This document shows, piece after piece, positions 37,902 through 47,720 of a stretch of DNA of 64,000 nucleotides. Positions within the stretch are counted from its first letter, which is position 1. Each line of letters opens with the position of its first letter. Origin of the DNA: Pseudomonas oryzae (GTDB lineage: Bacteria; Pseudomonadota; Gammaproteobacteria; Pseudomonadales; Pseudomonadaceae); contig NZ_LT629751.1 in the NCBI RefSeq assembly GCF_900104805.1, positions 1,593,001 to 1,657,000 of the forward strand, written 5' to 3'. Both the position numbers and the translations under genes were made by a program. The notes under the pieces are model-generated. The model was not told where the DNA came from. It ran no database searches and saw only the letters and a program-made list of their open reading frames with translations.

Positions 37902-39644
37902 ATGCCCGTGCCACCAGTGCCCGAGAGCCCTGCAAGCCCGACCAGAACCTCCGCCTGGCTGCGCTGGCTGCCGGGGCTGCTGATGCTCAGGCAATACCAG
38001 CGCGAGTGGTTGCCCAAGGATCTGGCGGCCGGCCTGGTGCTGACCTCGATGCTGGTGCCGGTCGGCATCGCCTACGCCGAAGCCTCGGGGGTGCCGGGCA
38101 TCTACGGCCTGTACGCCACCATCGTGCCGCTGCTGGCCTATGCGCTGTTCGGCCCCAGCCGCATCCTGGTGCTCGGCCCGGACTCCTCGCTGGCCGCGCC
38201 GATCCTCGCCGTGGTGCTGCCGCTCTCCGGCGGCGATCCGCTGCGCGCCATCACCCTGGCGAGCATGATGGCGGTGGTGTCCGGCGTGGTGTGCATCGTC
38301 GTCGGCCTGCTGCGCCTGGGCTTCATCACCGAGCTGCTGTCCAAGCCGATCCGCTACGGCTACATGAACGGCATCGCCCTGGTCGTGCTGATCGCCCAGA
38401 CGCCCAAGCTGTTCGGCATCTCCATCGACGGCGAAGGCCCCCTGCTCGACCTCTGGCACCTGGTCGAGGCCATCGCCGCCGGCCAGGCCAACTGGTACAG
38501 CTTCGCCGTCGGCGGCGGCAGCCTGGCGCTGATCCTGCTGCTCAAGCCGTTCAAGCAGTTGCCGGGCATTCTCATCGTGGTGATCCTCGCCACCGTACTG
38601 GTCGGCCTGCTCGACCTCGACGCCCACGGCGTCAAGGTGCTGGGCGACCTGCCCCAAGGCCTGCCCGGCTTCGTCCTGCCCTGGCTCAGCGGCGTGGACA
38701 TCGCCACCGTGGTGCTCGGCGGCTGCGCCGTGGCCATCGTCTCCTTCGCCGACACCAGCGTGCTGTCGCGCACCTACGCCGCGCGCACCCGCACCCAGGT
38801 CGACCCCAACCAGGAGATGGTCGGCCTCGGCGCCGCCAACCTGGCGGCCGGGCTGTTCCAGGGCTTCCCGATCAGCAGCAGCTCCTCGCGCACGCCGGTC
38901 GCCGAAGCCGCCGGCTCGCAGACCCAGCTGACCGGGGTGGTCGGCGCCCTGGCGGTAGCGGCGCTGCTGCTGGTCGCCCCGCAGCTGATGCGCTACCTGC
39001 CGAGCAGCGCACTGGCTGCCGTGGTGATCGCCGCGGTACTCGGCCTGTTCGAGTTCGCCGACCTCAAGCGCATCTTCCGCATCCAGCGCTGGGAGTTCTG
39101 GCTGTCGATGGCCTGCTTCGCCGGAGTCGCCGTGTTCGGGGCCATCCCCGGCATCTGCCTGGCCGTGGCCATCGCCGTGCTGGAGTACCTGTGGGACGGC
39201 TGGCGCCCGCACTTCGCCATTCTCGGCCGGGTCACCGGCATACGCGGCTATCACGACGTCAAGCGCTATCCGCATGCCCGCCGGGTACCGGGCCTGGTGC
39301 TGTTCCGCTGGGACGCACCGCTGTTCTTCGCCAATGCCGAGCTGTTCCGCGAATGCCTGATGGAGGCCATCGCGGAGTCGCCCACCGCGGTGCGCCGGGT
39401 GGTGGTGACCGCCGAGCCGGTCACCAGTATCGACGTCACCTCCGCCGACATGCTCGCCGAGCTGTGCCAGACCCTGCGCGAGCGCGGCGTCGAGCTGCAT
39501 TTCGCGGAGATGAAGGACCCGGTCAAGGACAAGTTCAAGCGCTTCGGGCTGCTGGAAGTGTTCGGCGACAACGTCTTCCAGCCCACCGTGGGCGCCGGCG
39601 TGGACGACTACCTGGCCGATCACGGAGTGGACTGGACGCCATGA
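37902..39644 (+). CDS. SulP-family anion transporter with STAS domain
   Basis: A 580-residue inner-membrane protein. Residues 25-430 form the SulP transporter core, with the signature [25 protein letters not shown] and about a dozen helices; residues 450-565 are a cytoplasmic STAS domain with [19 protein letters not shown]. SulP proteins move sulfate, bicarbonate or dicarboxylates. The ATG at 37902 has AAGGA upstream. It sits 115 bp before arcA, where arcD would be in P. aeruginosa, behind an ANR-like box, so it may be co-expressed with the arginine deiminase pathway. A hairpin (39690-39715) separates it from arcA, which leaves co-transcription unproven. Confidence 0.9.
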   Translation: MPVPPVPESPASPTRTSAWLRWLPGLLMLRQYQREWLPKDLAAGLVLTSMLVPVGIAYAEASGVPGIYGLYATIVPLLAYALFGPSRILVLGPDSSLAAPILAVVLPLSGGDPLRAITLASMMAVVSGVVCIVVGLLRLGFITELLSKPIRYGYMNGIALVVLIAQTPKLFGISIDGEGPLLDLWHLVEAIAAGQANWYSFAVGGGSLALILLLKPFKQLPGILIVVILATVLVGLLDLDAHGVKVLGDLPQGLPGFVLPWLSGVDIATVVLGGCAVAIVSFADTSVLSRTYAARTRTQVDPNQEMVGLGAANLAAGLFQGFPISSSSSRTPVAEAAGSQTQLTGVVGALAVAALLLVAPQLMRYLPSSALAAVVIAAVLGLFEFADLKRIFRIQRWEFWLSMACFAGVAVFGAIPGICLAVAIAVLEYLWDGWRPHFAILGRVTGIRGYHDVKRYPHARRVPGLVLFRWDAPLFFANAELFRECLMEAIAESPTAVRRVVVTAEPVTSIDVTSADMLAELCQTLRERGVELHFAEMKDPVKDKFKRFGLLEVFGDNVFQPTVGAGVDDYLADHGVDWTP

Positions 39645-39689
39645 GCACGACCATTGCCCCGGCGGCTGCCCGCAGACCGCTCCGGCTCA

Positions 39690-39715
39690 CCGGCGGCCGC
39701 CTGCAAGGCCGCCGG
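39690..39715 (+). terminator. Hairpin between SulP gene and arcA
   Basis: CCGGCGGCC-GCCTGCAA-GGCCGCCGG, a 9-bp G+C-only stem followed by CAATTTCT. It may be a partial terminator or an mRNA-processing stem ahead of arcA; the T content afterwards is weak. Confidence 0.45.
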
Positions 39716-39759
39716 CAATTTCTACACTGAGTCAACAGCATTCACGCAAGGAGTTCCCG

Positions 39760-41013
39760 ATGGCCAAGATCAAACTCGGCGTTCATTCCGAAGCCGGCAA
39801 GCTGCACAAGGTGATGGTCTGCTCGCCGGGCCTGGCGCACCTGCGCCTGACCCCGGGCAACTGCGACGAACTGCTGTTCGACGACGTGATCTGGGTGTCC
39901 CAGGCCAAGCGCGATCACTTCGACTTCGTCGCCAAGATGCAGGACCGCGGCGTCGAGGTGGTGGAGATGCACAAGCTGCTGGCCGAAACCCTGCACAATC
40001 CGGAGGCCATGAGCTGGATCCTCGACCGCAAGCTGTCGGCCAACCAGGTCGGCGTCGGTTTCGGCGACGAGATGCGCAGCTGGCTGGAGGGCCTGGAAGC
40101 GCGCCAGCTGGCCGACTTCCTGATCGGCGGGGTGGCGGCCGCCGACCTGCAGAAGGGCCTCGGCGACAGCAGCGCGGTGAAGATGCTCTGCGACTTCCTC
40201 GGCCACGCCAGCTTCATCCTGCCACCGCTGCCCAACACCCAGTTCACTCGCGACACCACCTGCTGGATCTACGGCGGGGTGACCCTCAACCCGATGTACT
40301 GGCCGGCGCGTCGCCAGGAAACCCTGTTGACCACGGCGATCTACAAGTTCCACCCGGACTTCGCCAATGCCGAGTTCGAGATCTGGTGGGGCAACCCGGA
40401 CGAGGACCACGGCGCCGCCACGCTGGAAGGCGGCGACGTGATGCCGGTGGGAAATGGCGTGGTGCTGATCGGCATGGGCGAGCGCACCTCGCGCCAGGCC
40501 ATCGGCCAGGTGGCCAGGGCGCTGTTCGCCAAGGGTGCCGCCCAGCGCGTGGTGGTCGCCGGCATGCCCAGGTCGCGCGCGGCCATGCACCTGGACACCG
40601 TGTTCACCTTCTGCGATCGCGACCTGGTCACCGTGTTCCCGGAAGTGGTCAACCAGATCGTGCCGTTCAGCATCCGTCCCGACGAGCGCAAGCCGGGCGG
40701 ACTGGACGTGCGTCGCGAGGACAGGCACTTCATCCCGGTGGTCGCCGAGGCCCTCGGCCTCAAGCAGCTGCGCGTGGTCGAGACCGGCGGCGATGCCTAC
40801 GAGGCCGAGCGCGAGCAGTGGGACGACGGCAACAACGTGGTCTGCCTGGCTCCCGGCGTGGTGGTCGGCTATGACCGCAACACCTACACCAACACCCTGC
40901 TGCGCAAGGCCGGGGTCGAGGTGGTGACCATCAGCGCCAGCGAGCTGGGCCGCGGCCGCGGCGGCGGGCACTGCATGACCTGCCCGATCATCCGCGACGC
41001 GGTGGACTACTGA
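39760..41013 (+). CDS. arcA: Arginine deiminase
   Basis: A 417-residue enzyme that hydrolyses L-arginine to citrulline and NH3, the first step of the arginine deiminase pathway. It begins [20 protein letters not shown] and contains FTRDTTCWI and [21 protein letters not shown], regions of the guanidine-modifying fold. The catalytic cysteine is in the C-terminal GGGHCMTCP (Cys405). Length and sequence follow the P. aeruginosa enzyme closely. AGGAG lies seven bases before ATG. arcB and arcC follow in order. No ANR box is seen in the 115 bp immediately upstream; the candidate box is 2 kb away before the SulP gene. Confidence 0.97.
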   Translation: MAKIKLGVHSEAGKLHKVMVCSPGLAHLRLTPGNCDELLFDDVIWVSQAKRDHFDFVAKMQDRGVEVVEMHKLLAETLHNPEAMSWILDRKLSANQVGVGFGDEMRSWLEGLEARQLADFLIGGVAAADLQKGLGDSSAVKMLCDFLGHASFILPPLPNTQFTRDTTCWIYGGVTLNPMYWPARRQETLLTTAIYKFHPDFANAEFEIWWGNPDEDHGAATLEGGDVMPVGNGVVLIGMGERTSRQAIGQVARALFAKGAAQRVVVAGMPRSRAAMHLDTVFTFCDRDLVTVFPEVVNQIVPFSIRPDERKPGGLDVRREDRHFIPVVAEALGLKQLRVVETGGDAYEAEREQWDDGNNVVCLAPGVVVGYDRNTYTNTLLRKAGVEVVTISASELGRGRGGGHCMTCPIIRDAVDY

Positions 41014-41020
41014 TGCGTGA

Positions 41021-41048
41021 CTGCGGCGGCCCCGCCCGGCCGCCGCAG
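41021..41048 (+). other. Strong intercistronic stem-loop, arcA-arcB
   Basis: CTGCGGCGGCC and GGCCGCCGCAG form an 11-bp perfect stem with a 6-nt loop just after the arcA stop. In P. aeruginosa the arc transcript is processed at intercistronic sites, giving stable arcA mRNA; this stem could play the same part. Confidence 0.55.
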
Positions 41049-41095
41049 CCGTCCCTACCTGGCCCAGCTCCAGATCTCTCCAGAGGTGATCCGTC

Positions 41096-42106
41096 ATGGC
41101 GTTCAACATGCACAACCGCAACCTGCTCAGCCTGATGCACCACAGCAGCCGCGAGCTGCGCTATCTGCTCGACCTGTCGCGCGACCTCAAGCGCGCCAAG
41201 TACACCGGCACCGAACAGCAGCACCTCAGGCGCAAGAACATCGCGCTGATCTTCGAGAAGACCTCCACCCGCACGCGCTGCGCCTTCGAGGTGGCCGCCT
41301 ACGACCAGGGCGCCAACGTCACCTACATCGACCCGACTTCCTCGCAGATCGGCCACAAGGAGAGCATGAAGGACACCGCCCGCGTGCTCGGCCGCATGTA
41401 CGACGCCATCGAGTATCGCGGCTTCAGGCAGGAGATCGTCGAGGAACTGGCGCAGTACGCCGGGGTGCCGGTGTTCAATGGCCTGACCGACGAATACCAC
41501 CCGACGCAGATGCTCGCCGACGTGCTGACCATGCGCGAGCACAGCGACAAGCCGTTGCACGACATCAGCTACGCCTACCTGGGGGACGCACGCAACAACA
41601 TGGGCAACTCGCTGTTGCTGATCGGCGCCAAGCTGGGCATGGACGTGCGCATCGCCGCGCCCAAGGCGCTGTGGCCGAGCGACGAGCACGTCGCCGCCTG
41701 CCGCCGGTTCGCCGAGGAAAGCGGCGCGCGCCTGTTGCTCACCGAGGATGCCCGGGAGGCGGTCAAGGGCGTCGATTTCGTGCACACCGACGTCTGGGTG
41801 TCGATGGGCGAGCCGGTGGAAGCCTGGGGCGAGCGCATCCAGCTGCTGCTGCCCTACCAGGTCAACATGGAGCTGATGAAGGCCAGCGGCAATCCGCGGG
41901 TCAAGTTCATGCACTGCCTGCCGGCCTTCCACAACAGCGAGACCAAGGTCGGCAAGCAGATCGCCGCCCAGTATCCGCACCTGGCCAATGGTATCGAGGT
42001 GACCGACGACGTCTTCGAGTCGCCGTACTGCATCGCCTTCGAGCAGGCGGAGAACCGCATGCACACCATCAAGGCGATCCTGGTCTCGACCCTGGCGGAC
42101 GTCTGA
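41096..42106 (+). CDS. arcB: Catabolic ornithine carbamoyltransferase
   Basis: A 336-residue enzyme that splits citrulline with phosphate into ornithine and carbamoyl phosphate in the arginine deiminase pathway. It carries the carbamoyl-phosphate site [13 protein letters not shown], the HPTQMLAD motif and the ornithine-binding HCLPAFH. The start [11 protein letters not shown] and the full length are those of P. aeruginosa ArcB, the catabolic rather than the anabolic (ArgF) form. The arcC start follows 13 bp after the stop. Confidence 0.97.
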   Translation: MAFNMHNRNLLSLMHHSSRELRYLLDLSRDLKRAKYTGTEQQHLRRKNIALIFEKTSTRTRCAFEVAAYDQGANVTYIDPTSSQIGHKESMKDTARVLGRMYDAIEYRGFRQEIVEELAQYAGVPVFNGLTDEYHPTQMLADVLTMREHSDKPLHDISYAYLGDARNNMGNSLLLIGAKLGMDVRIAAPKALWPSDEHVAACRRFAEESGARLLLTEDAREAVKGVDFVHTDVWVSMGEPVEAWGERIQLLLPYQVNMELMKASGNPRVKFMHCLPAFHNSETKVGKQIAAQYPHLANGIEVTDDVFESPYCIAFEQAENRMHTIKAILVSTLADV

Positions 42107-42119
42107 AGGGAGAACGAGC

Positions 42120-43046
42120 ATGCGACTAGTCATCGCCCTGGGCGGCAACGCCCTGCTGCGCCGTGGCGAGGCCATGACCGCGGAGAACCAGCGCGAGAAC
42201 GTGCGCACCGCCTGCGAGCAGATCGCCAGGGTGGCCGCCGGCAACCAGCTGGTGATCGCCCACGGCAACGGCCCGCAGGTCGGCCTGCTGGCCCTGCAAG
42301 GCGCGGCCTACGATGCCGCCAATCCCTATCCGCTGGACGTGCTCGGCGCCGAGACCGAAGGCATGATCGGCTACATGATCGAGCAGGAGCTGGGCAACCT
42401 GCTGCCGGTCGAGGTGCCCTTCGCCACCCTCCTCACCCAGGTGGTGGTGGATGGCGCCGACCCGGCCTTCCAGAAGCCGACCAAGCCGATCGGCCCGGTC
42501 TACGCCAAGGACGAGGCCGAGCGCCTGGCCCGTGACAAGGGCTGGAGCATCGCTCCCGATGGCGACAGGTTCCGCCGCGTGGTGCCCAGCCCGCGCCCGC
42601 AACGGATCATCGAGATCCGCCCGATCCAGTGGCTGCTGGACAAGGGCTCGGTGGTGATCTGCGCCGGCGGCGGCGGCATCCCGACCATGTACCGGGACGG
42701 CAAGCTGCACGGCGTGGAGGCGGTGATCGACAAGGACCTCTGCTCGGCCCTGCTGGCCCGGCAGCTGGACTGCGACCTGCTGGTGATCGCCACCGACGTC
42801 GACGCGGCCTATCTCGACTGGGGCCAGCCGACGCAGAAGGCCATCGCAGCGGCCCACCCGGACGAGCTGGAACGCCTCGGCTTCGCCGCCGGCTCGATGG
42901 GGCCGAAGGTCCAGGCCGCCTGCGAGTTCGCCCGCCTCACCGGCCGGGTGGCGGTGATCGGCTCGCTGCCGGAGATCGAGGCGATCGTCCAGGGCACTGC
43001 GGGGACCCGCGTCAGCACGGAGCGGGCGGGCCTGACCTTGCGCTGA
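42120..43046 (+). CDS. arcC: Carbamate kinase
   Basis: A 308-residue kinase that uses carbamoyl phosphate to make ATP from ADP, releasing CO2 and NH3; it is the energy-yielding step of the pathway. Motifs are the N-terminal [19 protein letters not shown], and [17 protein letters not shown] lies a few bases before ATG. Last gene of the arc group; a strong hairpin follows 14 bp after the stop. Confidence 0.96.
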   Translation: MRLVIALGGNALLRRGEAMTAENQRENVRTACEQIARVAAGNQLVIAHGNGPQVGLLALQGAAYDAANPYPLDVLGAETEGMIGYMIEQELGNLLPVEVPFATLLTQVVVDGADPAFQKPTKPIGPVYAKDEAERLARDKGWSIAPDGDRFRRVVPSPRPQRIIEIRPIQWLLDKGSVVICAGGGGIPTMYRDGKLHGVEAVIDKDLCSALLARQLDCDLLVIATDVDAAYLDWGQPTQKAIAAAHPDELERLGFAAGSMGPKVQAACEFARLTGRVAVIGSLPEIEAIVQGTAGTRVSTERAGLTLR

Positions 43047-43060
43047 GCGTCAGAGCACGA

Positions 43061-43091
43061 CAAGGGCCCGCGAGATCATCGCGGGCCCTTG
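43061..43091. terminator. Bidirectional terminator between arcC and ppk2
   Basis: CAAGGGCCCGCGA and TCGCGGGCCCTTG form a perfect 13-bp stem with a 5-nt loop (GATCA), between convergent stops. No long T-run; symmetry and position support termination in both directions. Confidence 0.75.
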
Positions 43092-43123
43092 TCTCGCCTA
43101 CCGGCAGTGTCCGTGCCGCGGCT

Positions 43124-43942
43124 TCAGAAGCGCTCCTCGACCATCCTGAACGGGTAGGCCGCGCCCTGATGGGCGACCTTGCGCCTGGGCAGCTTGACCT
43201 TGTCTTCCTGGGTGATGTCCTTGTAGGGGACGTGCTGGAGCAGGTGGCTGATGATGTTCAGGCGCACCCGCCGCTTCTCCTCGGAACGGGCCACGTACCA
43301 GGGCGCCCAGGGTGTATCGGTGGCGGCGAACATCTCGTCGCGGGCGCGGGTGTAGTCGTCCCAGCGGGTGAACGACTTGAGGTCCATGGGCGACAGCTTC
43401 CAGATCTTGCGCCCGTCGTTGATGCGGTCGGCGAGCCGGCGCTCCTGCTCCTCGGCGCTCACCTCCAGCCAGTACTTGATGAGGATGATCCCGGACTCGA
43501 TCATCATCTTCTCGAACAGCGGCACGATGTTGAGGAAGCGCTCGGCCTGCTCCTCGCTGCAGAAGCCCATCACCCGCTCGACGCCGGCGCGGTTGTACCA
43601 GCTGCGATCGAAGATCACCACTTCGCCCGCCGCCGGCATGTGGGCCAGGTAACGCTGCCCGTACATCTGGGTCTTCTCCCGGTCGCTGGGCGCCGGCAAC
43701 GCCACCACGCGGAACACCCGCGGGCTGACCCGCTCGGTGATCGCCTTGATCGTCCCGCCCTTGCCTGCGCCATCGCGCCCCTCGAACACCACGCAGACCT
43801 TGAGGCCCTTGGCCACCACCCACTGCTGCAGCTTGACCAGCTCGACGTGCAGCTTGCGCAGCTCTTCCTCGTACTCTTTGCGCCCCAGTTTTTCCTTGTC
43901 GACCGCAACTGCAGCCGCATCCTTCTTCTTGCCTTTGGCCAT
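43124..43942 (-). CDS. ppk2: Polyphosphate kinase 2
   Basis: A 272-residue single-domain PPK2. Walker A is GRDGAGKGG (Lys61) and the Walker B/lid region is FDRSWYNRAGVERVMGFC. The basic N-terminal tail (MAKGKKKD) and LKSFTRWDDYTRARDEMF fit the class I type that phosphorylates nucleoside diphosphates with polyphosphate as donor. It acts in the cytosol and may help make ATP or GTP in energy-poor conditions, a sensible neighbour to arcC though transcribed convergently. Confidence 0.93.
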   Translation of the reverse strand: MAKGKKKDAAAVAVDKEKLGRKEYEEELRKLHVELVKLQQWVVAKGLKVCVVFEGRDGAGKGGTIKAITERVSPRVFRVVALPAPSDREKTQMYGQRYLAHMPAAGEVVIFDRSWYNRAGVERVMGFCSEEQAERFLNIVPLFEKMMIESGIILIKYWLEVSAEEQERRLADRINDGRKIWKLSPMDLKSFTRWDDYTRARDEMFAATDTPWAPWYVARSEEKRRVRLNIISHLLQHVPYKDITQEDKVKLPRRKVAHQGAAYPFRMVEERF

Positions 43943-44165
43943 GCTCTATGCCCCCGAAACCAGACCTCACCTCATAAACGCTAGCCGATGTGGCGACGGC
44001 TGCACGCGCAAAGCAGGCCATTGCGCGGACAGCTGCGACGAGGCGCCGATCACGCATCGGTCGGCGGCGGGAGCCGATGGGCCGGGGCAACCCATCGGGA
44101 GCGGGGCAGATCGAGACTCGGCGCGCGCCGGGGCATCCTCCGGCGCGGCGGCGAGCCCGATCAGG

Positions 44166-44693
44166 TCACAGGTTGCTGGTTTCCGGCGCGCGGCCGCCCA
44201 GCGCGGCGATCGCCGCCTCGTAATCCGGCTCGTCGGCGACTTCGGCGACCAGTTCGGCGTGCAGGACCTTGTCGTGCTCGTCGAGCACCACCACGGCACG
44301 GGCGGCCAGGCCGACCAGCGGGCCTTCGGCGATGGCCACGCCGTAATCCTCGAGGAATTCGCGGCCGCGCAGCATGGACAGGTTGATCACGTTGTCCAGA
44401 CCTTCGGTGGCGCAGAAGCGCTTCTGGGCGAACGGCAGGTCGGCGGAGATGCACAGCACCACGGTGTTGTCCAGGTTGCCCGCCTCGTAGTTGAACTTGC
44501 GGACCGAGGTGGCGCAGGTGGGCGTGTCGACGCTCGGGAAGATGTTCAGCACCTTACGCTTGCCGACGAAGTCGGCCAGGGTGTGGTCGGACAGATCGCT
44601 GCCCACCAGGCGGAAGGCCGGAGCCTGGCTGCCAACCTGCGGCAGGTTGCCATCGACACGCACGGGGTTGCCCTTCAGGGTAACTTGACTCAT
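44166..44693 (-). CDS. tpx: Thiol peroxidase Tpx
   Basis: A 175-residue atypical 2-Cys peroxiredoxin that reduces hydrogen and alkyl peroxides using thioredoxin. The peroxidatic cysteine is Cys60 in [14 protein letters not shown]; the resolving cysteine is Cys94 in KRFCATEGL. The ATG at 44693 is preceded by AGGAG eight bases upstream; a TTG one codon earlier is less likely. It stands alone, with ppk2 downstream on the same strand 220 bp away. A 23-bp palindrome lies in its 5' region. Confidence 0.96.
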   Translation of the reverse strand: MSQVTLKGNPVRVDGNLPQVGSQAPAFRLVGSDLSDHTLADFVGKRKVLNIFPSVDTPTCATSVRKFNYEAGNLDNTVVLCISADLPFAQKRFCATEGLDNVINLSMLRGREFLEDYGVAIAEGPLVGLAARAVVVLDEHDKVLHAELVAEVADEPDYEAAIAALGGRAPETSNL

Positions 44694-44723
44694 CAAATAT
44701 CTCCTTTTTTATCAAACGCTTGG

Positions 44724-44746
44724 GCGCAATATCTGCAGCATTGCGC
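44724..44746. promoter_or_regulatory. Palindrome upstream of tpx
   Basis: GCGCAAT and ATTGCGC flank ATCTGCAGC, about 30 bp before the tpx ATG. It may be an operator or a leader hairpin. It does not match the OxyR tetranucleotide pattern. Confidence 0.4.
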
Positions 44747-44900
44747 GAGCTCATGATGCCGCGCGACTGCCGCCACAGACCTCCGCTTGAAGCCTAGCAT
44801 GGGCTGCCGCCGGCAAATCCACGTACTTTGCGCTGTTACTCCGCGCGCCGTGATCGGCTAGCATCTTCGGCCTACGCTCCAGTCACGGAACCCCCGCCTC

Positions 44901-45713
44901 ATGAAACTTGTTTCCTTCAATATCAATGGATTGCGCGCACGACCTCATCAACTGGCTGAGCTTATCGAGCGCCACCAGCCGGACGTGATCGGCCTGCAGG
45001 AAACCAAGGTGGCCGACGAGCAGTTCCCCCGCGCCGAAGTCGAGGCGCTCGGCTACCACGTCGAATTTCACGGCCAGAAGGGTCACTACGGTGTCGCCCT
45101 GCTGTCGCGCCAGGTGCCGCAGAACCTGGTCAAGGGCTTCCCCTGGGACGGCGAGGATTCGCAGCGCCGCTTCATCGGCGCCACCTTCAGCGATGCACAG
45201 GGCCAGCCGGTGCACGTGTTCAACGGCTACTTCCCGCAGGGCGAGAGCCGCAGCCACGCGGTCAAGTTCCCCGCCAAGACGCAGTTCTACGCCGATCTGC
45301 AACGCCTGCTCGAGGAGCAGTTCAGCCCCGAACAGGCCCTGGTGGTGATGGGCGACTTCAACATCTCGCCGCAAGACATTGATATCGGTATCGGTGCGGA
45401 GAACGCGAAGCGCTGGCTGCGCAGCGGCAAGTGCAGCTTCCTGCCCGAGGAGCGCGAGTGGATGGCGCGCCTGCATGCCTGGGGCCTGGTCGACAGCTAC
45501 CGCGAACTGCATCCGCAGGTCTGCGATCGTTTCAGCTGGTTCGACTACCGCAGTCGCGGCTTCGAGGACGCCCCCAAGCGGGGGCTGCGCATCGACCTGA
45601 TCCTCGCCTCCACGGGACTCAGGCCGCGCCTGCTGGCCGCCGGCATCGACTACGACGTGCGCGCCATGGACAAGCCTTCGGACCACGCACCGGTGTGGGT
45701 GGAGCTGGCGTGA
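44901..45713 (+). CDS. xthA: Exodeoxyribonuclease III
   Basis: A 270-residue AP endonuclease/3'-5' exonuclease of base-excision repair. It opens [18 protein letters not shown] with the metal-binding Asn, followed by GLQETKV (catalytic Glu), VMGDFNISP and the closing SDHAPVW with the catalytic Asp-His pair. Length is normal. A TAGCAT-like -10 element lies 40 bp upstream near 44859 in the spacer shared with tpx. The next gene, the PstS-OmpA fusion, follows 100 bp later with its own promoter. Confidence 0.96.
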   Translation: MKLVSFNINGLRARPHQLAELIERHQPDVIGLQETKVADEQFPRAEVEALGYHVEFHGQKGHYGVALLSRQVPQNLVKGFPWDGEDSQRRFIGATFSDAQGQPVHVFNGYFPQGESRSHAVKFPAKTQFYADLQRLLEEQFSPEQALVVMGDFNISPQDIDIGIGAENAKRWLRSGKCSFLPEEREWMARLHAWGLVDSYRELHPQVCDRFSWFDYRSRGFEDAPKRGLRIDLILASTGLRPRLLAAGIDYDVRAMDKPSDHAPVWVELA

Positions 45714-45738
45714 ACCAGCTCACACTCATCGGCCGGCC

Positions 45739-45772
45739 ATGTAACAGGATCGTCATCGTACTGACTTAATCT
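45739..45772 (+). promoter_or_regulatory. PHO-box-like promoter
   Basis: Three 7-bp elements with an 11-bp period: ATGTAAC (45739), TCGTCAT (45750) and CTGACTT (45761), matching the CTGTMAY half-site at 6, 5 and 5 of 7 positions. TAATCT (45767-45772) is at the usual place for the -10 in PhoB promoters. The following gene encodes a phosphate-binding-like protein, which raises the likelihood. Confidence 0.5.
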
Positions 45773-45813
45773 GCGCGGCATCCCAAACCTGACGAACAAG
45801 GTTCCCTGCCGCC

Positions 45814-47175
45814 ATGCTGCGCCTCTCCCAGCCCTTCTCCGCCCGCCTGCTGCTCGGCGGGCTTCTGGCCCTGAGCACTCCCATCACCGGCTTCGCCGCC
45901 CTGCCGCTGCCGTCCAGCGGCCTGCCGGCCCTGCACATCCAGGGCTCCAACACCATCGGCGCCAAGCTGGGCCCGGCGCTGGTCAGCGGCCTGCTGGAGA
46001 AGGAAGGCTTCAGCAACGTGCGCGTGCAGGAAAGCGGTATCAACGAGCAGCGCGTCATCGGCCAGGATGCCCAGGGCCGCCTGGTCAACATCGAAGTGGC
46101 CGCCCATGGCTCCGGTACCGGCTTCACCGCGCTCGGCCAGAACGCTGCCGAACTGGCCGCCTCGTCCCGCCCGATCAAGGACAGCGAGGCTGCCAGCCTC
46201 GCCACCCTGGGCGACCTGAAGAGCCCCGAGAGCGAGCAGGTGATCGCCATCGACGGCCTGGCGGTGATCCTCCACCCCTCCAACCCCGTGCAGTCCCTGT
46301 CGGTCGAGCAGCTGGCCAGGGTGTTCGCCGGCGAGGTGAAGACCTGGGAAGAGCTCGGCGGTCGCGGCGGCGCCATTCGCCTGTACGCCCGTGACGACAA
46401 CTCCGGCACCTTCGACACCTTCAAGGAACTGGTGCTGAGCAGCCACGGCAAGACGCTCGCCACCGGCGCCCAGCGCTTCGAGTCGAGCAACCAGCTGTCC
46501 GACTCGGTGAGCCAGGACCCGCAGGGCATCGGCTTCATCGGCCTGCCCTACATCCGCAAGGCCAAACCCCTGGCGATCAGCGCCGGCGACTCGCAGCCGA
46601 TGCTGCCGAGCACCGAGCTGGTGGCCACCGAGGACTACCCGCTGTCGCGGCGCCTGTTCTTCTACATGAAGCCCGCCGAGAGCAATCCCTGGGCCCAGGC
46701 CCTGGTGCGCTTCGTCCACAGCCCGAGCGGCCAGGAAATCGTCGCCAGGAGCGGCTTCATCTCCCAGACCGTCAAGGCCATGCAGGTCGCGGCGAACGGT
46801 GACATGCCGCCGGCCTACCACGAACTGGCCAGCCATGCGCAGCGCCTGGCGGTCAACTTCCGCTTCGCCGAGGGTAGTGCCGAACTGGACAGCAAGGCCC
46901 TGCGCGACGTGCGCCGGGTGGTCAGCTACCTGAAGGACAACAACAAGATGATGAGCCAGGTGGTGCTGGTCGGCTTCGGCGACCCGCGCAACAACGACCG
47001 CGACCGCACCGAGCTGCTGTCCAAGCTGCGCGCCATGGCGGTGCAGCGCGAACTGGTCAAGTCGGGCGTGCTGCTGCGCAGCATCACCGGCCTGGGCGAC
47101 GCCATGCCGGTCGCCTCGAACGACAGCGAGGCCGGGCGCAAGAAGAACCGCCGCGTCGAGGTGTGGGTCTACTGA
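45814..47175 (+). CDS. PstS-like substrate-binding protein fused to OmpA domain
   Basis: A 453-residue exported protein. After a signal peptide (LLLGGLLALSTPITGFAA) residues 35-320 form a PstS-type phosphate-binding fold, with IQGSNTIGAKLGPAL and DDNSGTFDTFKELVL contacting ligand in the family. Residues 345-453 form an OmpA peptidoglycan-binding domain (VNFRFAEGSAELDSKAL, ENRRVEVWV-like KKNRRVEVWVY end). The fusion would tether a phosphate- or anion-binding domain to the cell wall. No pstCAB genes are near. A PHO-box-like promoter precedes it. It may act in phosphate-starvation scavenging or signalling; ligand binding is inferred. Confidence 0.87.
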   Translation: MLRLSQPFSARLLLGGLLALSTPITGFAALPLPSSGLPALHIQGSNTIGAKLGPALVSGLLEKEGFSNVRVQESGINEQRVIGQDAQGRLVNIEVAAHGSGTGFTALGQNAAELAASSRPIKDSEAASLATLGDLKSPESEQVIAIDGLAVILHPSNPVQSLSVEQLARVFAGEVKTWEELGGRGGAIRLYARDDNSGTFDTFKELVLSSHGKTLATGAQRFESSNQLSDSVSQDPQGIGFIGLPYIRKAKPLAISAGDSQPMLPSTELVATEDYPLSRRLFFYMKPAESNPWAQALVRFVHSPSGQEIVARSGFISQTVKAMQVAANGDMPPAYHELASHAQRLAVNFRFAEGSAELDSKALRDVRRVVSYLKDNNKMMSQVVLVGFGDPRNNDRDRTELLSKLRAMAVQRELVKSGVLLRSITGLGDAMPVASNDSEAGRKKNRRVEVWVY

Positions 47176-47191
47176 TCCCGCCGTATCCCCC

Positions 47192-47224
47192 GCCCCTTGC
47201 CTGGCGCTCGGCCGGGCAAGGGGC
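47192..47224 (+). terminator. Terminator of the PstS-OmpA gene
   Basis: GCCCCTTGCC and GGCAAGGGGC stem with a 13-nt loop, 17 bp after the stop and followed by TTCACG. The short T-run makes this moderate. Confidence 0.55.
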
Positions 47225-47364
47225 TTCACGCCTTCGGCCCCGCCCCGACTCACCGCCCCGCCCGCCTGACGCAGCCACGCGCCGCCCCCGTCGTCCGCCG
47301 GCGCAGGCAAAGCCCGACGCTTCGGTTACACTGCGCGCCCCGCAATCACCCGAGGAGTCTGCCG

Positions 47365-47643
47365 ATGGCCATCGCCATGGCTCGTCACATTCTGGTCAAG
47401 ACGATCGGCGAAGCCGAACAGCTCAAGCAGCGCCTGGCCAAGGGCGAGGACTTCGCCACCCTGGCCCGTCGCCACTCGCTCTGCCCCTCGCGCAAGCGCG
47501 GTGGCGATCTGGGCGAGATCCGCCCGGGACAGGTGGTCAAGCCGTTCGAGAACGTGGTTTTCCGCAAGCCGCTGCACCAGGTACAGGGCCCGCTGCGCAC
47601 TCAGTTCGGCTGGCATCTGGTGCTGGTGTACTTCCGCAGCTGA
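47365..47643 (+). CDS. ppiC: Parvulin-type peptidyl-prolyl isomerase PpiC
   Basis: A 92-residue single-domain parvulin matching E. coli PpiC in length and order: RHILVKT, FATLARRHSLCPS, RGGDLGEIRPGQVV and the C-terminal TQFGWHLVLV with the active-site His. It has no signal peptide and is cytosolic. The ATG at 47365 has GGAG seven bases upstream; an ATG four codons later is an alternative. Stand-alone gene. Confidence 0.94.
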   Translation: MAIAMARHILVKTIGEAEQLKQRLAKGEDFATLARRHSLCPSRKRGGDLGEIRPGQVVKPFENVVFRKPLHQVQGPLRTQFGWHLVLVYFRS

Positions 47644-47650
47644 CATGAAA

Positions 47651-47680
47651 ATGCCAGCCGACCCGCGTCGGCTCCGGCAT
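47651..47680 (-). terminator. Rho-independent terminator of the PilT/PilU-like gene
   Basis: Reading minus, ATGCCGGAGCCGAC-GCGG-GTCGGCTGGCAT is followed by TTTTC. The stem has a small internal asymmetry (one to three unpaired bases). The convergent ppiC stop lies 8 bp away, so it may serve both directions. Confidence 0.6.
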
Positions 47681-47720
47681 CCGTCCTGCCTGGCGCCGCA
47701 GCGTGGCGGCGCCGGGAGCG

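Noticed and set aside
44724..44746. OxyR site before tpx
   Set aside because: The palindrome lacks the four ATAG-type elements at 10-bp spacing.
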